Source of the DNA: an uncultured Oscillibacter sp.
Lineage (GTDB): Bacteria > Bacillota > Clostridia > Oscillospirales > Oscillospiraceae
Length of the DNA: 64,000 nucleotides
Assembly (NCBI GenBank): GCA_910576865.1
Contig: CAJTKE010000003.1
Location: 124,001 to 188,000 of the forward strand
Direction of reading: 5' to 3'
Positions 1 to 8,118 of the stretch are shown in pieces. Within the stretch, counting starts at the first letter, position 1, and each line of letters starts with the position of its first letter. A program made the translations under genes and the position numbers. The notes beneath the pieces were generated by a model that searched no databases, had not been told where the DNA came from, and saw nothing but the letters and a program-made list of their open reading frames with translations.

Positions 1-804
1 GCTGGCGTCCACGATTTCGTCCGGGGTCTCGATGATGCAGGTCCCCGCCTCGTCGTCCGCCATGGGGATGATGCGCACCCGGTCCGAGAGGGCCGAGAGG
101 GCGTTCATCAGGGAGGCGGGAACCTTGGAAAGGTGTCTGGCGTCGCACTCCGCGATATAGATGTGGGCCCACTCCCGGCGCTTGCGCTTGTCTATGGCGG
201 TCTGGATCATCCGGCAGATGACCTCGCCGCTGCTCTTCAGGCTGACGGAGACCACTTTTTCCGCGATGGCGATGGCCAGGTCCCGCAGCTCCTCCACATT
301 GTCCTCCATCTGCCGGTCCAGGGCGGCGCCCGCCCGCTCCAGAAAGCGGTCGAACTCCGCGGCCAGCTCCTCGGCCTGCCGCTGCCGGGCCCGCTGGCCC
401 TCCTGAAGGGCCTGGGCGGCTCCCTCGGCCAGACCCTCGGCCCGGCCGGCCTCCAGCCCGCTCTGGCGGGAGGACTCGAACAGCTCCTGCGCCTTGATCT
501 CCGCCTCCAGCCGGGCCTGATCCAGGATGTCCTCCGCCCGGCGGCGGGCGTCCTGGATGATCTGCTCCGCCTGAATCTGGGCGAAGCTCACCGGGTCCGG
601 CTCCGGTTCGGGCTCAGGCTCGGGGGCCTTCGCCTCCTCTCCGGCCCGGAGGTCCGGGAGCGGGGCCTCCTCCGCCGGCTCCTCCTCGGAAACGGGGGGC
701 GGCGGGGGCTCCGGCTTCTCCTCCTCCAGCACCAGCTCCTCCGCCTTGGGGAACCGGTAGGGCTCGGCCTTGGGGCGCATGATGGATTTCCAAATACTAG
801 GCAA
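1..804 (-). CDS. fliH: Flagellar export-apparatus protein FliH, C-terminus cut by window edge
   Basis: FliH binds and restrains the flagellar export ATPase FliI at the base of the export gate. The visible protein has a proline- and glutamate-rich N-terminal linker (PEPEPEPEPDP), a long alanine/glutamate/glutamine-rich helix typical of the FliH coiled coil, and a C-terminal domain with the family feature AIAIAEKVVSVSLK. The gene continues past base 1. The start is placed at a TTG at 804, giving MPSIWKSIMRPK, because AAAGGA lies 8 bases upstream and WKS near the start is common in clostridial FliH. The first ATG (780) has no comparable ribosome site. With the TTG start the gene overlaps the end of fliG by 8 bases, the same overlap length as fliF/fliG, so translation is probably coupled. 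Confidence 0.9.
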   Translation of the reverse strand, partial: MPSIWKSIMRPKAEPYRFPKAEELVLEEEKPEPPPPPVSEEEPAEEAPLPDLRAGEEAKAPEPEPEPEPDPVSFAQIQAEQIIQDARRRAEDILDQARLEAEIKAQELFESSRQSGLEAGRAEGLAEGAAQALQEGQRARQRQAEELAAEFDRFLERAGAALDRQMEDNVEELRDLAIAIAEKVVSVSLKSSGEVICRMIQTAIDKRKRREWAHIYIAECDARHLSKVPASLMNALSALSDRVRIIPMADDEAGTCIIETPDEIVDAS

Positions 805-1852
805 TGATATCGTCCTTTCCGCCCTTCAGGATGATGATCTCACCCTTTTCCTCCAGTCCGCGGATGATGCCCACGATGCGCTGCTGGGCCTCCTCCACGT
901 CCTTCATGCGGACGTTGGAGGTGATCTCCAGGTCGTCCTTGATGCTCTGGGCCATGCGGGTGGACATATTGGTGAACAGCTTGTTGGCGACCTCCGTGTT
1001 GGCGGCCTTGAGGGCCAGAACCAGGTCTCTGGGGTCGCAGTCCCGGACGAAGCGCTGCACGGAGCGGTCGTCCATGGTGATGATGTCCTCGAAGACGAAC
1101 ATCCGCTTGCGGATCTCGTCCGCCAGATCGGGGTCGGACAGGCCGTCGAAGATGTTTTTCTCGCTGGTCCGGTCCAGGTTGTTCATGACGTCGGCCACAT
1201 AGTCTATGCCGCCCACCTTGATATTGGTGTCCGTCATGATGTTGGAGAACCGGTTGTGCATCTCCGCCTCCACGATCTTGATGGCCGCGGGGGAGACGCT
1301 GTCCAGCTTGGCGATGCTCTCCACCACCTGGATCTGCTTCTTCTCGTCCAGCTGGGACAGCACGCCCGCCGCCTTGTCCGCGTCCACGTAGGAGAGGACC
1401 AGGGCGATGGTCTGGGGCCGCTCGCCCCGCAGGGCGGAGAACAGGGACTTGATATCCGCCTTGTCCATGAAGGCGAATTCCCGGTTTTTCAGGCTGCGGG
1501 TGACCTTGCCCAGAAGCTCGATGGCCGCCTGCTCGCCATAGGCCTTCTCCAGGACGGCCCTGGCGTACTCCAGGCCGCCCTCCGTGACGGCCTTGTTGGT
1601 CATGCACAGCTGGTAGAACTCGTTGAGGATGTCCTCGGTCTGCTGGGTGGTGAGGAAGCCCAGCCGGGCCACCTCCAACGTGAGCTGCTCGACCTCCTCA
1701 TCCTCCATGAACTTGTAAATGAGGGACGCCTTCTCCGCCCCCAGGGCGATGATGACCGCCGCCGCCTTCTGGGCGCTGGACAGCTCCACCTTGGGCTTCG
1801 CGTTCTTCGCCGCCGCGGTCTGGGTCTGGGTGGCGGCCGCTGCCTCAGCCAT
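797..1852 (-). CDS. fliG: Flagellar motor switch protein FliG
   Basis: FliG sits on the cytoplasmic face of the MS ring, binds FliF with its N-terminus and contacts the stator with its C-terminus to generate torque. The 351-residue protein is close to the usual 335-345. After an alanine-rich first 25 residues the N-terminal domain (SSAQKAAAVIIALGAEKAS) and the middle domain (ERPQTIALVLSYVDADKAA) are easily recognised, and the C-terminal third has the torque-helix region (DPDLADEIRKRMFVFEDI then DDRSVQRFVRDCD). Its ATG lies inside the fliF stop region (ATGGCTGA, 8-base overlap). It lies in the operon flgB-flgC-fliE-fliF-fliG-fliH. Confidence 0.97.
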   Translation of the reverse strand: MAEAAAATQTQTAAAKNAKPKVELSSAQKAAAVIIALGAEKASLIYKFMEDEEVEQLTLEVARLGFLTTQQTEDILNEFYQLCMTNKAVTEGGLEYARAVLEKAYGEQAAIELLGKVTRSLKNREFAFMDKADIKSLFSALRGERPQTIALVLSYVDADKAAGVLSQLDEKKQIQVVESIAKLDSVSPAAIKIVEAEMHNRFSNIMTDTNIKVGGIDYVADVMNNLDRTSEKNIFDGLSDPDLADEIRKRMFVFEDIITMDDRSVQRFVRDCDPRDLVLALKAANTEVANKLFTNMSTRMAQSIKDDLEITSNVRMKDVEEAQQRIVGIIRGLEEKGEIIILKGGKDDIIA

Positions 1853-3503
1853 TCTTGTCGCCCCCTTTCAGCCACGTCTTGATCATCTGGGCCGCGATTT
1901 CCGGATTGTCGCTGACGAACTGGCGGATGTCCTTCCGGAGCTCCATGCTCCGCTCCATCTCCAGGTCCATCACGTTGGCGCCGGTCTCGGGGGACTCGCC
2001 GTCCACGGACAGGCCCGCCGCCGCCATGAAGGCCTCGGCCTCCTCCCGCTGGCGCGCTTCCTCCTCCTCCTGCTTGCGGCGCTTCTTCCTGCGCAGAAGC
2101 AGGACGACCACCAGCAGAATGACGAACAGCAGCAGCCCCGCGCCCGCCGCGATCAGCACCCACAGGGGCACCGTCCGGCCCGAATCAATGGCATCCGGGG
2201 GCAGGCCCGCGTTGGGATCGAAGAATTCCATGGGCAGCACCTTGATCTTGCCGTCCAGGATCTCCTCGCCGGTGATGGGGTCGATCTCGCCGGTGATGCC
2301 CGCGGCCCGGGCCACCAGCTCCTGGACGTCGGGCACGCTGAAGTCCCCCGCCGTCCGGGCGTTGATGGACACGGCCACGGAGCAGTCCGTGACTTTTCCC
2401 ACGCCGTTGTTGTTGATGTTGATGACGCTGTGGGTGTTGTCGTAGTCCACCTGTTTGTTGGAGTAGATCGTGTTGTCCCCGTCCTCCGGGGTCAGCAGGG
2501 ACTCCACCTGCTCCGTCAGGTCGGAGTTGGACTCCGTGCCCACAAGGCCCCCGGCCGGGTTGTCCCCGGGCCGGCCCACAAGGCCCTCCGACCGCTCGGA
2601 GGAGATGGGGCCCCGCCCGCCGGTGGACCCGTCCTGGGCGTACTCGGGGAGGATGGTCTCGTACCGCTCCTCCGTGGTGGAGTTCAGCTCCACCTCACAG
2701 GTGACCGCCACCTTCACGTTGTCCTCTCCGAAGATGGGGTCCAGGATGTTTTTGACCTTGGTGTTGATCCGGTTCTCCCAGGCCTGCTGGAGCTGGATCT
2801 TCATGGCGGAGGCGTCCCCGTCCAGGGCCTCCCCCGTCAGGTAGATGTTGCCCGTGGTGTCCGAGATGCTGACGGACTCGATGTTCAGCCCCTGCACGGA
2901 GTGGGACACGAAGCGCTGGATGGCGGCGGCCTGCTCGTCCGTCAGGACCTTGCCCTCCACCATGGTCAGCATGACCCCCGCGCTGGCCTCCACCACGTTG
3001 TTGCTGTCCAGTATGTAGGCCCGGTTTTCCCCCAGGGTGATGTTCACCGTGGCGTCCACCACGTCGGGGAAGTTGCGGATGACCGCGGCCATCTTCAGCT
3101 CCAGGTCCGATTTCTGGGCGTAGAGCCGCTCCTCGTTGGTGGAGAAGGCCCCCAGGTTTTCCATATAGTAATTGCCCGTCTTGTTCAGGTTCGCCATCAG
3201 AAGCCGGGCCTTCAGGCCCGTCTCCTGGTTCTCGGGCACCAGGATCGTGTTTCCGTCCTCCACCTTGTAGCTGGTGACCCCCTGCTGACTCAGGAAGTTC
3301 AGGATGTCGGAGGCCTCGGTGTCGCTCACCTGGGTGACCAGCACGGCGTAATCCTGCTTGTTCAGCGTCAGAACCATGGCGATGACCACGATCAGGGCCA
3401 CCAGTACAGCGGCGATGACGAGCCACATCTTTTTGCTGATTTTTTTCAGGCGCTCCTTCGCTTTTTCAAGGAACGCCTTCGCCTTTTCCTTCACGTCGTT
3501 CAA
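1845..3503 (-). CDS. fliF: Flagellar MS-ring protein FliF
   Basis: FliF forms the membrane MS ring on which the flagellar motor and export gate assemble. The 552-residue protein has a transmembrane helix at about residues 27-48, the two periplasmic ring-building motifs (DYAVLVTQVSDTEASDIL, then the KSDLELKMAAVIRNFPDVVDA segment), a low-complexity Gly/Ser/Pro-rich loop around residues 290-330 and a second transmembrane helix near 445-468 followed by a basic stretch. The C-terminal tail (ETGANVMDLEMERSMELR to the end) is the FliG-binding tail. The start is a TTG with AAGGAGG nine bases upstream. The ORF is about normal length for Clostridia. Confidence 0.97.
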   Translation of the reverse strand: MNDVKEKAKAFLEKAKERLKKISKKMWLVIAAVLVALIVVIAMVLTLNKQDYAVLVTQVSDTEASDILNFLSQQGVTSYKVEDGNTILVPENQETGLKARLLMANLNKTGNYYMENLGAFSTNEERLYAQKSDLELKMAAVIRNFPDVVDATVNITLGENRAYILDSNNVVEASAGVMLTMVEGKVLTDEQAAAIQRFVSHSVQGLNIESVSISDTTGNIYLTGEALDGDASAMKIQLQQAWENRINTKVKNILDPIFGEDNVKVAVTCEVELNSTTEERYETILPEYAQDGSTGGRGPISSERSEGLVGRPGDNPAGGLVGTESNSDLTEQVESLLTPEDGDNTIYSNKQVDYDNTHSVININNNGVGKVTDCSVAVSINARTAGDFSVPDVQELVARAAGITGEIDPITGEEILDGKIKVLPMEFFDPNAGLPPDAIDSGRTVPLWVLIAAGAGLLLFVILLVVVLLLRRKKRRKQEEEEARQREEAEAFMAAAGLSVDGESPETGANVMDLEMERSMELRKDIRQFVSDNPEIAAQMIKTWLKGGDKNG

Positions 3504-3619
3504 CCGCTGTCACCTCCTTCTCTCGCCGCGGCGCGGCGTCCTGTAGACATGATTCGTGCTGCCCTGACCCCAGAGGCCGGGCAGCACAGGGGGAGGACTC
3601 CCCCGTCTGCCGTTCTCGC
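3504..3619 (-). other. fliE-fliF spacer with two hairpins
   Basis: The largest within-cluster spacer next to fliF. It holds a 9-bp stem (GTGCTGCCC at 3556-3564 with GGGCAGCAC at 3579-3587) and a small GGGGGA/TCCCCC hairpin (about 3590-3605). Neither is followed by a T-run in the direction of transcription, so they look like processing or stability elements between fliE and fliF rather than terminators. Confidence 0.5.
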
Positions 3620-3931
3620 TTACAGGTTGATCCTGGTCAGCTCGGAGAAAGCGTCCTGGGCCTTGTTCCGAAGCTGGATCAGCAGGTTCACCGCCGCAAC
3701 GTTCTTGCTGGCGGCGATCATGGTCGCGGCGGGGTTATCCAGCTGGCCCGTGGCCAGCAGGTATTGGGATTCCTTGAATTCCGCGTCCGTCTCCTTCACG
3801 CTGTCGATGGCGGAGCGGAACACGGCGCCAAAGGCGCTCTCCCCCTTGAGGGAGGGCGTTTCCGGGGTTTTCGTTTCCTTGCCGGGGCTGAGCGGCGTCA
3901 GCGGCGTCAGCTTTTCCATGGGGGTCAGCAT
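3620..3931 (-). CDS. fliE: Flagellar hook-basal body protein FliE
   Basis: FliE connects the MS ring to the proximal rod and is needed for export of rod proteins. The 103-residue protein has the family layout: a variable, proline/threonine-rich N-terminus (about 1-30), then the conserved C-terminal helices with GAVFRSAIDSVKETDAEF, the LATGQLDNPAATMIAASKN segment and the ending AVNLLIQLRNKAQDAFSELTR. Its position between flgC and fliF is the standard order in Firmicutes. Confidence 0.96.
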   Translation of the reverse strand: MLTPMEKLTPLTPLSPGKETKTPETPSLKGESAFGAVFRSAIDSVKETDAEFKESQYLLATGQLDNPAATMIAASKNVAAVNLLIQLRNKAQDAFSELTRINL

Positions 3932-3992
3932 GGCGGAACCATCTCCTCTCAGAGTCCCGGGCCGGACGGAGTCCGCCCGGGAACGTCAGATG

Positions 3993-4451
3993 TCATTTTC
4001 CGATCTGAAGCCCGTCGGTCACGACGGTCTTCATGGTGTTCAGCATGGTCACATTGGCGGCGTAGGCCTGGCTCGCCGCCATGGCGTCGGCGATCTCCTT
4101 GACCATGTCCACATTGGGCATTTCCACATACCCGTCCTCGTTGGCGTCGGGGTGGGTGGGGTCGTAGACCAGCTTCATGGGGGAGGGATCCTCCACGATC
4201 TGCGTCACCCGCACGCCGCCGGGCACCTGCCCGTCGGGCACCATGCCGGTCTCGGCCCGGGCCATGGCCCGGCGGAAGCCGTCCCGGCCCGTCCGGGCCT
4301 CGAAGACCACCATCTTCCTCCGGTAGGCGCCCTCGCCGTCCTGCACCCGGGTGGTGGTGGAGTTGGTGACGTTCTCCCCCACGATGTCCAGCCGCAGCTG
4401 CTGGGCCGTCAGGCCGGAGGCCACAATGTTCATGGAACTCAAAAATGCCAT
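3993..4451 (-). CDS. flgC: Flagellar proximal rod protein FlgC
   Basis: FlgC is a proximal rod subunit secreted through the flagellar export gate. The N-terminus (FLSSMNIVASGLTAQQLRLD) followed by ENVTNSTTT and the C-terminal helix (VDMVKEIADAMAASQAYAANVTMLNTMK) are the conserved rod/hook family helices that pack into the D0 domain. The ATG at 4451 is chosen over an in-frame TTG five codons upstream because GGAG stands nine bases before it and MAFLSSMNI matches the usual family start. The protein is then 152 residues, slightly longer than usual, with an insert around GRDGFRRAMARAE. Confidence 0.95.
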   Translation of the reverse strand: MAFLSSMNIVASGLTAQQLRLDIVGENVTNSTTTRVQDGEGAYRRKMVVFEARTGRDGFRRAMARAETGMVPDGQVPGGVRVTQIVEDPSPMKLVYDPTHPDANEDGYVEMPNVDMVKEIADAMAASQAYAANVTMLNTMKTVVTDGLQIGK

Positions 4452-4611
4452 AGTCAGCTTCTCCAATCCCCGCCGGGCGTGTCCCGGCAGACCTTCGCGG
4501 GGCCGGCGCCGCCGGTCCCGTAATCGTTTGCCCTGCTTCGCGGCAGAGCCTGTTCATCGATGTAATGTGAAAAAGCGTCCGCTGAGGGACCGGAAACGGG
4601 CCCTCAGGCCC
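4452..4611 (-). other. flgB-flgC spacer
   Basis: About 160 GC-rich bases separate flgB from flgC, unusual in an operon that otherwise overlaps its genes. I see no consensus promoter on the minus strand and no terminator hairpin with a T-run. Confidence 0.4.
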
Positions 4612-4998
4612 TTACTGGCCCCGGATCGCGGTGTTCAGAATGGAGAGCTCCGTGTTGATGGAGCTCATCACGTACCGCATCTGGTAGGCGTTGCGGATGG
4701 CCTCCGCCGCCTGGGCCGTGACATTGACCCCGTTGTCGTCCATCCGGGTCTGAACCGTCTGCTCCGTCACGGCGAAGGGAGTCCCCTCCAGCACCTGGCG
4801 CATGGACTTCACCGGCGCGGCCTTCCGGGAGGCCAGCAGCAGCTTGCCCCGCAGACCGTCCTCGAAGGTGACGACCTTCTCCTTGTAGCCGGGGGTTTCG
4901 GCGTTGGTGATGTTGTCCGCGATGGCTGACTGTTTGGTCCACAGGTAGCCCAGGGACTTCTCCAACATTAAAAAGGAATTGCTTGACAGGACATCCAA
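4612..4998 (-). CDS. flgB: Flagellar proximal rod protein FlgB
   Basis: FlgB is the first proximal rod subunit, placed next to FliE and FlgC in the basal body. The 128-residue protein has the conserved N-terminal rod signature (KQSAIADNITNAETPGYKEK, containing the NxxNxxTPGY core) and the C-terminal helix ending SSINTELSILNTAIRGQ. The start is a TTG (MDVLSSNS) with GGAGGGT upstream. It is the first gene of the flagellar operon and has a 250-base untranslated leader if the promoter at 5254-5282 is used. Confidence 0.95.
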   Translation of the reverse strand: MDVLSSNSFLMLEKSLGYLWTKQSAIADNITNAETPGYKEKVVTFEDGLRGKLLLASRKAAPVKSMRQVLEGTPFAVTEQTVQTRMDDNGVNVTAQAAEAIRNAYQMRYVMSSINTELSILNTAIRGQ

Positions 4999-5528
4999 AG
5001 GAATCCACCCTCCAATCGTGAATCGTCACAAGCTCCGGCGGGGAACCGCCCGGGTATGGCAAACGCGCGGGTTGTCAAGCAAGGCGTGCGTCTGTCTCCG
5101 GACCGGGGGACCGGCTTTCCAGCATATTCGGCGGCGGGCGGTTTCATACCGCCGGGCCAAGTCCGGCAAACGCCGCCGCCTTCCCTCCGGTTTTGCGTCT
5201 ATCATGTGAGTTTTGCAACACATTTGTCTGTTCCGGCCAATCGGGTGAAACTCATTATGAACCATTCTCCCAGAAAAATCAAGTATTTTTTTGCCGGACA
5301 CATCTTCCATTTCTGAGAAATTGCCCACTTTCCTTACTGATTTTGCCGTATTATGCAAAAATCACCGCCTCTGGATACCCCCTCTCCGCCCGCCTTGGCG
5401 TCTGTCACAATTTTTCTGTCGATTTTTTATGTATTTTTGTGGAAATCTTGTGCAAGAGGACAAAAGGCATCCAAATTCTGGAAGTCAAAAATTGTCATCT
5501 CTTTTACACGCTTCTTCCCGGTTCGTTC
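4999..5528. other. Divergent intergenic region between flagellar and signalling operons
   Basis: About 650 bases without a convincing gene lie between flgB and the cyclic-di-GMP enzyme. The part near flgB is GC-rich with hairpins; 5190-5580 is clearly more AT-rich than the rest of the window, as expected for promoter DNA. Short open frames here lack ribosome sites and family features. GACGCAAAACC on the minus strand near 5200 recalls the core of the c-di-GMP-I riboswitch but the partner motif GGCAAACC is missing on the same strand. Confidence 0.5.
5254..5282 (-). promoter_or_regulatory. Probable sigma-A promoter of the flagellar operon
   Basis: On the minus strand TTGATT (5282-5277), a 17-base spacer and CATAAT (5259-5254). 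It is the best match upstream of flgB and would give a long leader. A second weak candidate (TTGACA at 5078-5073 with TACCCG 16 bases further) is closer to the gene. I see no clear sigma-28 type site (TAAA then GCCGATAA). Confidence 0.45.
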
Positions 5529-5557
5529 TTGCTATTTTCCCGGAGCTGTGGTAAAAT
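5529..5557 (+). promoter_or_regulatory. Sigma-A promoter of the signalling operon
   Basis: TTGCTA (5529-5534), exactly 17 bases, TAAAAT (5552-5557), about 95-105 bases before the first start codon. A good consensus match in AT-rich DNA. Confidence 0.65.
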
Positions 5558-5661
5558 CAACATATTGTATAAGCTGGTCTTTTTCGCCCCCTCTCATGGG
5601 GGGACGCTTCCGGCGGGCTCCGCGCCCGCCGCTTTGAACCGAGAACAAGGATGTGATCCCT

Positions 5662-7743
5662 TTGAGCGCAGAGCACAAGCAGAAAATTCTCATCATAGAC
5701 GACTCGGAGCTGAACCGCGCCATTCTGGCGGATATGCTGGACGACGAGTACGAGATCATCGAGGCCGAAAACGGCCTCCAGGGCGTGGGCATCCTGCAGC
5801 AGCGCAGCGCCGAGATCTCCCTGGTCCTGCTGGACATCGTCATGCCGGAGATGGACGGCTTCGGCGTTCTGGAGGTCATGTCCGAGAACCACTGGATCGA
5901 GGACATCCCCGTCATCATGATCTCCGCCGAGTCCGGCTCCAGCCACATCGAGCGGGCCTATGAGCTGGGCGTCACCGACTTCATCTCCCGGCCCTTCGAC
6001 GCGCTGATCGTCCACCGCCGGGTGGTCAACACCATCATGCTCTACGCCAAGCAGAAGCGGCTGGTGGGCATGGTGGCGGACCAGATCTATGAGACGGAGC
6101 AGCGCAGCAGCCTGCTCATCGACATTCTCAGCCACATCGTGGAGTTCCGCAACGGCGAGAGCGGCCTCCACGTCCTCAACGTCCGGACCCTGACGGAGCT
6201 GATGCTGAACCATCTGGTCCAGAAGACGGACCGCTATCCCCTCTCCCCCTCGGACATCTCCATGATCTGCACGGCCTCGGCCCTCCACGACATCGGGAAG
6301 ATCTCCATCGACGAGAAGATCCTCAACAAGCCCGGCCGCTTCACGCCGGAGGAGTTTGAGATCATGAAGACCCACTCCATGATCGGGGCGGAGATGCTGG
6401 AGAACCTTCCCATCCATCAGGACGCCCCCCTGGTGAAGGTGGCCTACGACATCTGCCGCTGGCATCACGAGCGCTGGGACGGCCGGGGCTACCCCGACGG
6501 GCTGAAGGGGGACGAGATTCCCATCTCCGCCCAGATCGTGGCCCTGGCGGACGTGTACGACGCCCTGACCTCCAAGCGCTGCTACAAGGACTCCTTCTCC
6601 CACGAGAAGGCGGTGCAGATGATCCTGGACGGCCAGTGCGGCGCCTTCAACCCCCTTCTGATCGAGTGCCTTCAGGAGCTGGCGCCGGACCTGCCCGCCC
6701 ACCTGAACGGCAGCAACACCTTCGTCCAGCGGAACCGGCGGGAGATGCGCAACGTGGCCCGGGAGATTCACCGGCACGAGGAGCTCACCGCCTCCGAGCG
6801 GACCCTCCAGCTCCTGGAGCACGAGCGGATGAAGTACAGCTTCTTCGCCGACATGAGCAAGGAGATTCAGTTCGAGTACACCGTCTCCCCGCCCATGGTC
6901 ACCCTGTCCCACTGGGGGGCGGAGCACCTGGGGCTGGATGAGATCATCATGGACCCCCTGCACCAGCCCGACGCCCAGGGCATCATCGACCCGGCGGACC
7001 TCCACGGCTTTGCCGACATCCTGCGCACCACCAGCCCGGACCTGCCGGTGATCAAATACGACTGCAAGCTGAACTACAAAGGAAACTGGCGCTGGACCCA
7101 GATCGTGGCCCGGGCCATCTGGTCCAGCGACGAGCCCCCCCGCTACACCGGCGCCATCGGCAAGGCCATCGACATCCACGACTCCCGGATGAAGCTGGCC
7201 TCTCTGGAGCGGCAGGCCTCCCACGACGCCCTCACCGGCCTTTTGAACCACGCCTACGCGAAAAAGCGCATTCTGGAGCGGATCAAGTCCCGGCCCAACG
7301 CCCTCTACGCCCTGGCCATCTTCGACCTGGACCACTTCAAGTCCGCCAACGACACCTACGGCCACTCCTTCGGGGATCAGGTTCTCGTCCACTTGGCGGA
7401 GAAGCTCCGCCAGAGCATCCGGGGCGGGGACATCGCCGCCCGGGCGGGCGGGGACGAGTTTTTGATCTTCCTGGAGTACAAGGACGAGGTGGAGGCCGTC
7501 ATCTCCCGCATCTTCCAGTCCCTGGGCGGGCAGTTCGAGCAGTTCCCCCTCTCCGTCAGCATGGGCGTCGCCCTGACGGAAACCGTCTCCAGTGAATACG
7601 ACGACCTGTTCCACGCGGCGGACGCCGCTCTGTATACCGTCAAGCGCGGCGGGCGGGGCCACTACCGGTTCTACGACGACGCCATGCGGGAAACTCTCTC
7701 CGTCATCTCCCCCATCGAGGATGGAGAAACCCCTCAGAAATAA
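5662..7743 (+). CDS. Response regulator with HD-GYP and GGDEF domains (cyclic-di-GMP turnover)
   Basis: A multidomain enzyme predicted to both make and degrade cyclic-di-GMP under phosphorelay control. From the TTG start (693 residues) it has a receiver domain (about 8-125; acidic pair IIDDS, phospho-acceptor Asp58 in LLDIVMPEMDG), an HD-GYP phosphodiesterase domain (about 165-350; ALHDIGKIS and WHHERWDGRGYPDG both intact), a PAS-like sensor (about 395-505) and a GGDEF cyclase domain (about 520-680) with an intact active site RAGGDEFLIF and FDLDHFKSANDTYGH. The TTG is preferred to an in-frame GTG three codons earlier (5653) because AAGGA is 10 bases before the TTG and overlaps the GTG. It is the first gene of a three-gene relay operon facing the flagellar operon, so control of motility is likely. 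Confidence 0.93.
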   Translation: MSAEHKQKILIIDDSELNRAILADMLDDEYEIIEAENGLQGVGILQQRSAEISLVLLDIVMPEMDGFGVLEVMSENHWIEDIPVIMISAESGSSHIERAYELGVTDFISRPFDALIVHRRVVNTIMLYAKQKRLVGMVADQIYETEQRSSLLIDILSHIVEFRNGESGLHVLNVRTLTELMLNHLVQKTDRYPLSPSDISMICTASALHDIGKISIDEKILNKPGRFTPEEFEIMKTHSMIGAEMLENLPIHQDAPLVKVAYDICRWHHERWDGRGYPDGLKGDEIPISAQIVALADVYDALTSKRCYKDSFSHEKAVQMILDGQCGAFNPLLIECLQELAPDLPAHLNGSNTFVQRNRREMRNVAREIHRHEELTASERTLQLLEHERMKYSFFADMSKEIQFEYTVSPPMVTLSHWGAEHLGLDEIIMDPLHQPDAQGIIDPADLHGFADILRTTSPDLPVIKYDCKLNYKGNWRWTQIVARAIWSSDEPPRYTGAIGKAIDIHDSRMKLASLERQASHDALTGLLNHAYAKKRILERIKSRPNALYALAIFDLDHFKSANDTYGHSFGDQVLVHLAEKLRQSIRGGDIAARAGGDEFLIFLEYKDEVEAVISRIFQSLGGQFEQFPLSVSMGVALTETVSSEYDDLFHAADAALYTVKRGGRGHYRFYDDAMRETLSVISPIEDGETPQK

Positions 7744-7755
7744 GGAGGAGCACCT

Positions 7756-8118
7756 ATGACCTTACAAGAGTGCTACGCCGCCATGGGCGGCAATTACGAG
7801 GACGCCATCGGCCGCCTGCGCAGTGAGCGGCTGGTCCGGAAATTTGTGCTGAAGTTCCTGGACGACGGCAGTTTTGACCTTCTCTGCCGCTCTCTGGAGG
7901 AAAAGAACTACGAGGAGGCTTTCCGCGCCGCCCACACCATCAAGGGCGTGTGCCAGAATCTGAGCATGGATAAGCTCCAGGCCTCCAGCAGCCGGCTCTG
8001 CGAATCCCTGCGGAACGGCTATACCCCGGAGGCCGGCGCACTGGCGGAGGAGGTGACGGCGGACTATCACGCAACCATGGATGCCATCCGAGCCTTCCAG
8101 AAAGAGAGCACGGAATGA
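7756..8118 (+). CDS. Histidine phosphotransfer (HPt) protein
   Basis: A 120-residue single-domain HPt protein that would pass phosphate between receiver domains. The four-helix bundle signature with the phosphorylated histidine is seen at His60 in AFRAAHTIKGVCQNL, followed by the amphipathic helix MDKLQASSSRLCESLR. GGAGGAG lies just before the start, 12 bases after the upstream gene, and its stop overlaps the start of the hybrid kinase (ATGA). The gene order suggests kinase to HPt to cyclic-di-GMP enzyme transfer, which is inference. Confidence 0.92.
   Translation: MTLQECYAAMGGNYEDAIGRLRSERLVRKFVLKFLDDGSFDLLCRSLEEKNYEEAFRAAHTIKGVCQNLSMDKLQASSSRLCESLRNGYTPEAGALAEEVTADYHATMDAIRAFQKESTE

Noticed and set aside
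1719..4523. A 934-codon open frame on the plus strand opposite fliF, fliG and flgC
   Set aside because: It is antisense to certain flagellar genes, has low-complexity Gly/Leu/His/Val-rich composition and no ribosome site. High GC at third codon positions keeps antisense frames open.
5060..5250. Possible c-di-GMP-I riboswitch before flgB (GACGCAAAACC on the minus strand)
   Set aside because: The required GGCAAACC and the GNRA hairpin with its receptor are not found in the right order. A covariance search would settle it.
5026..5358. A 110-codon minus-strand frame upstream of flgB
   Set aside because: It spans the likely flagellar promoter, changes composition halfway and has no recognisable domain or strong start site.
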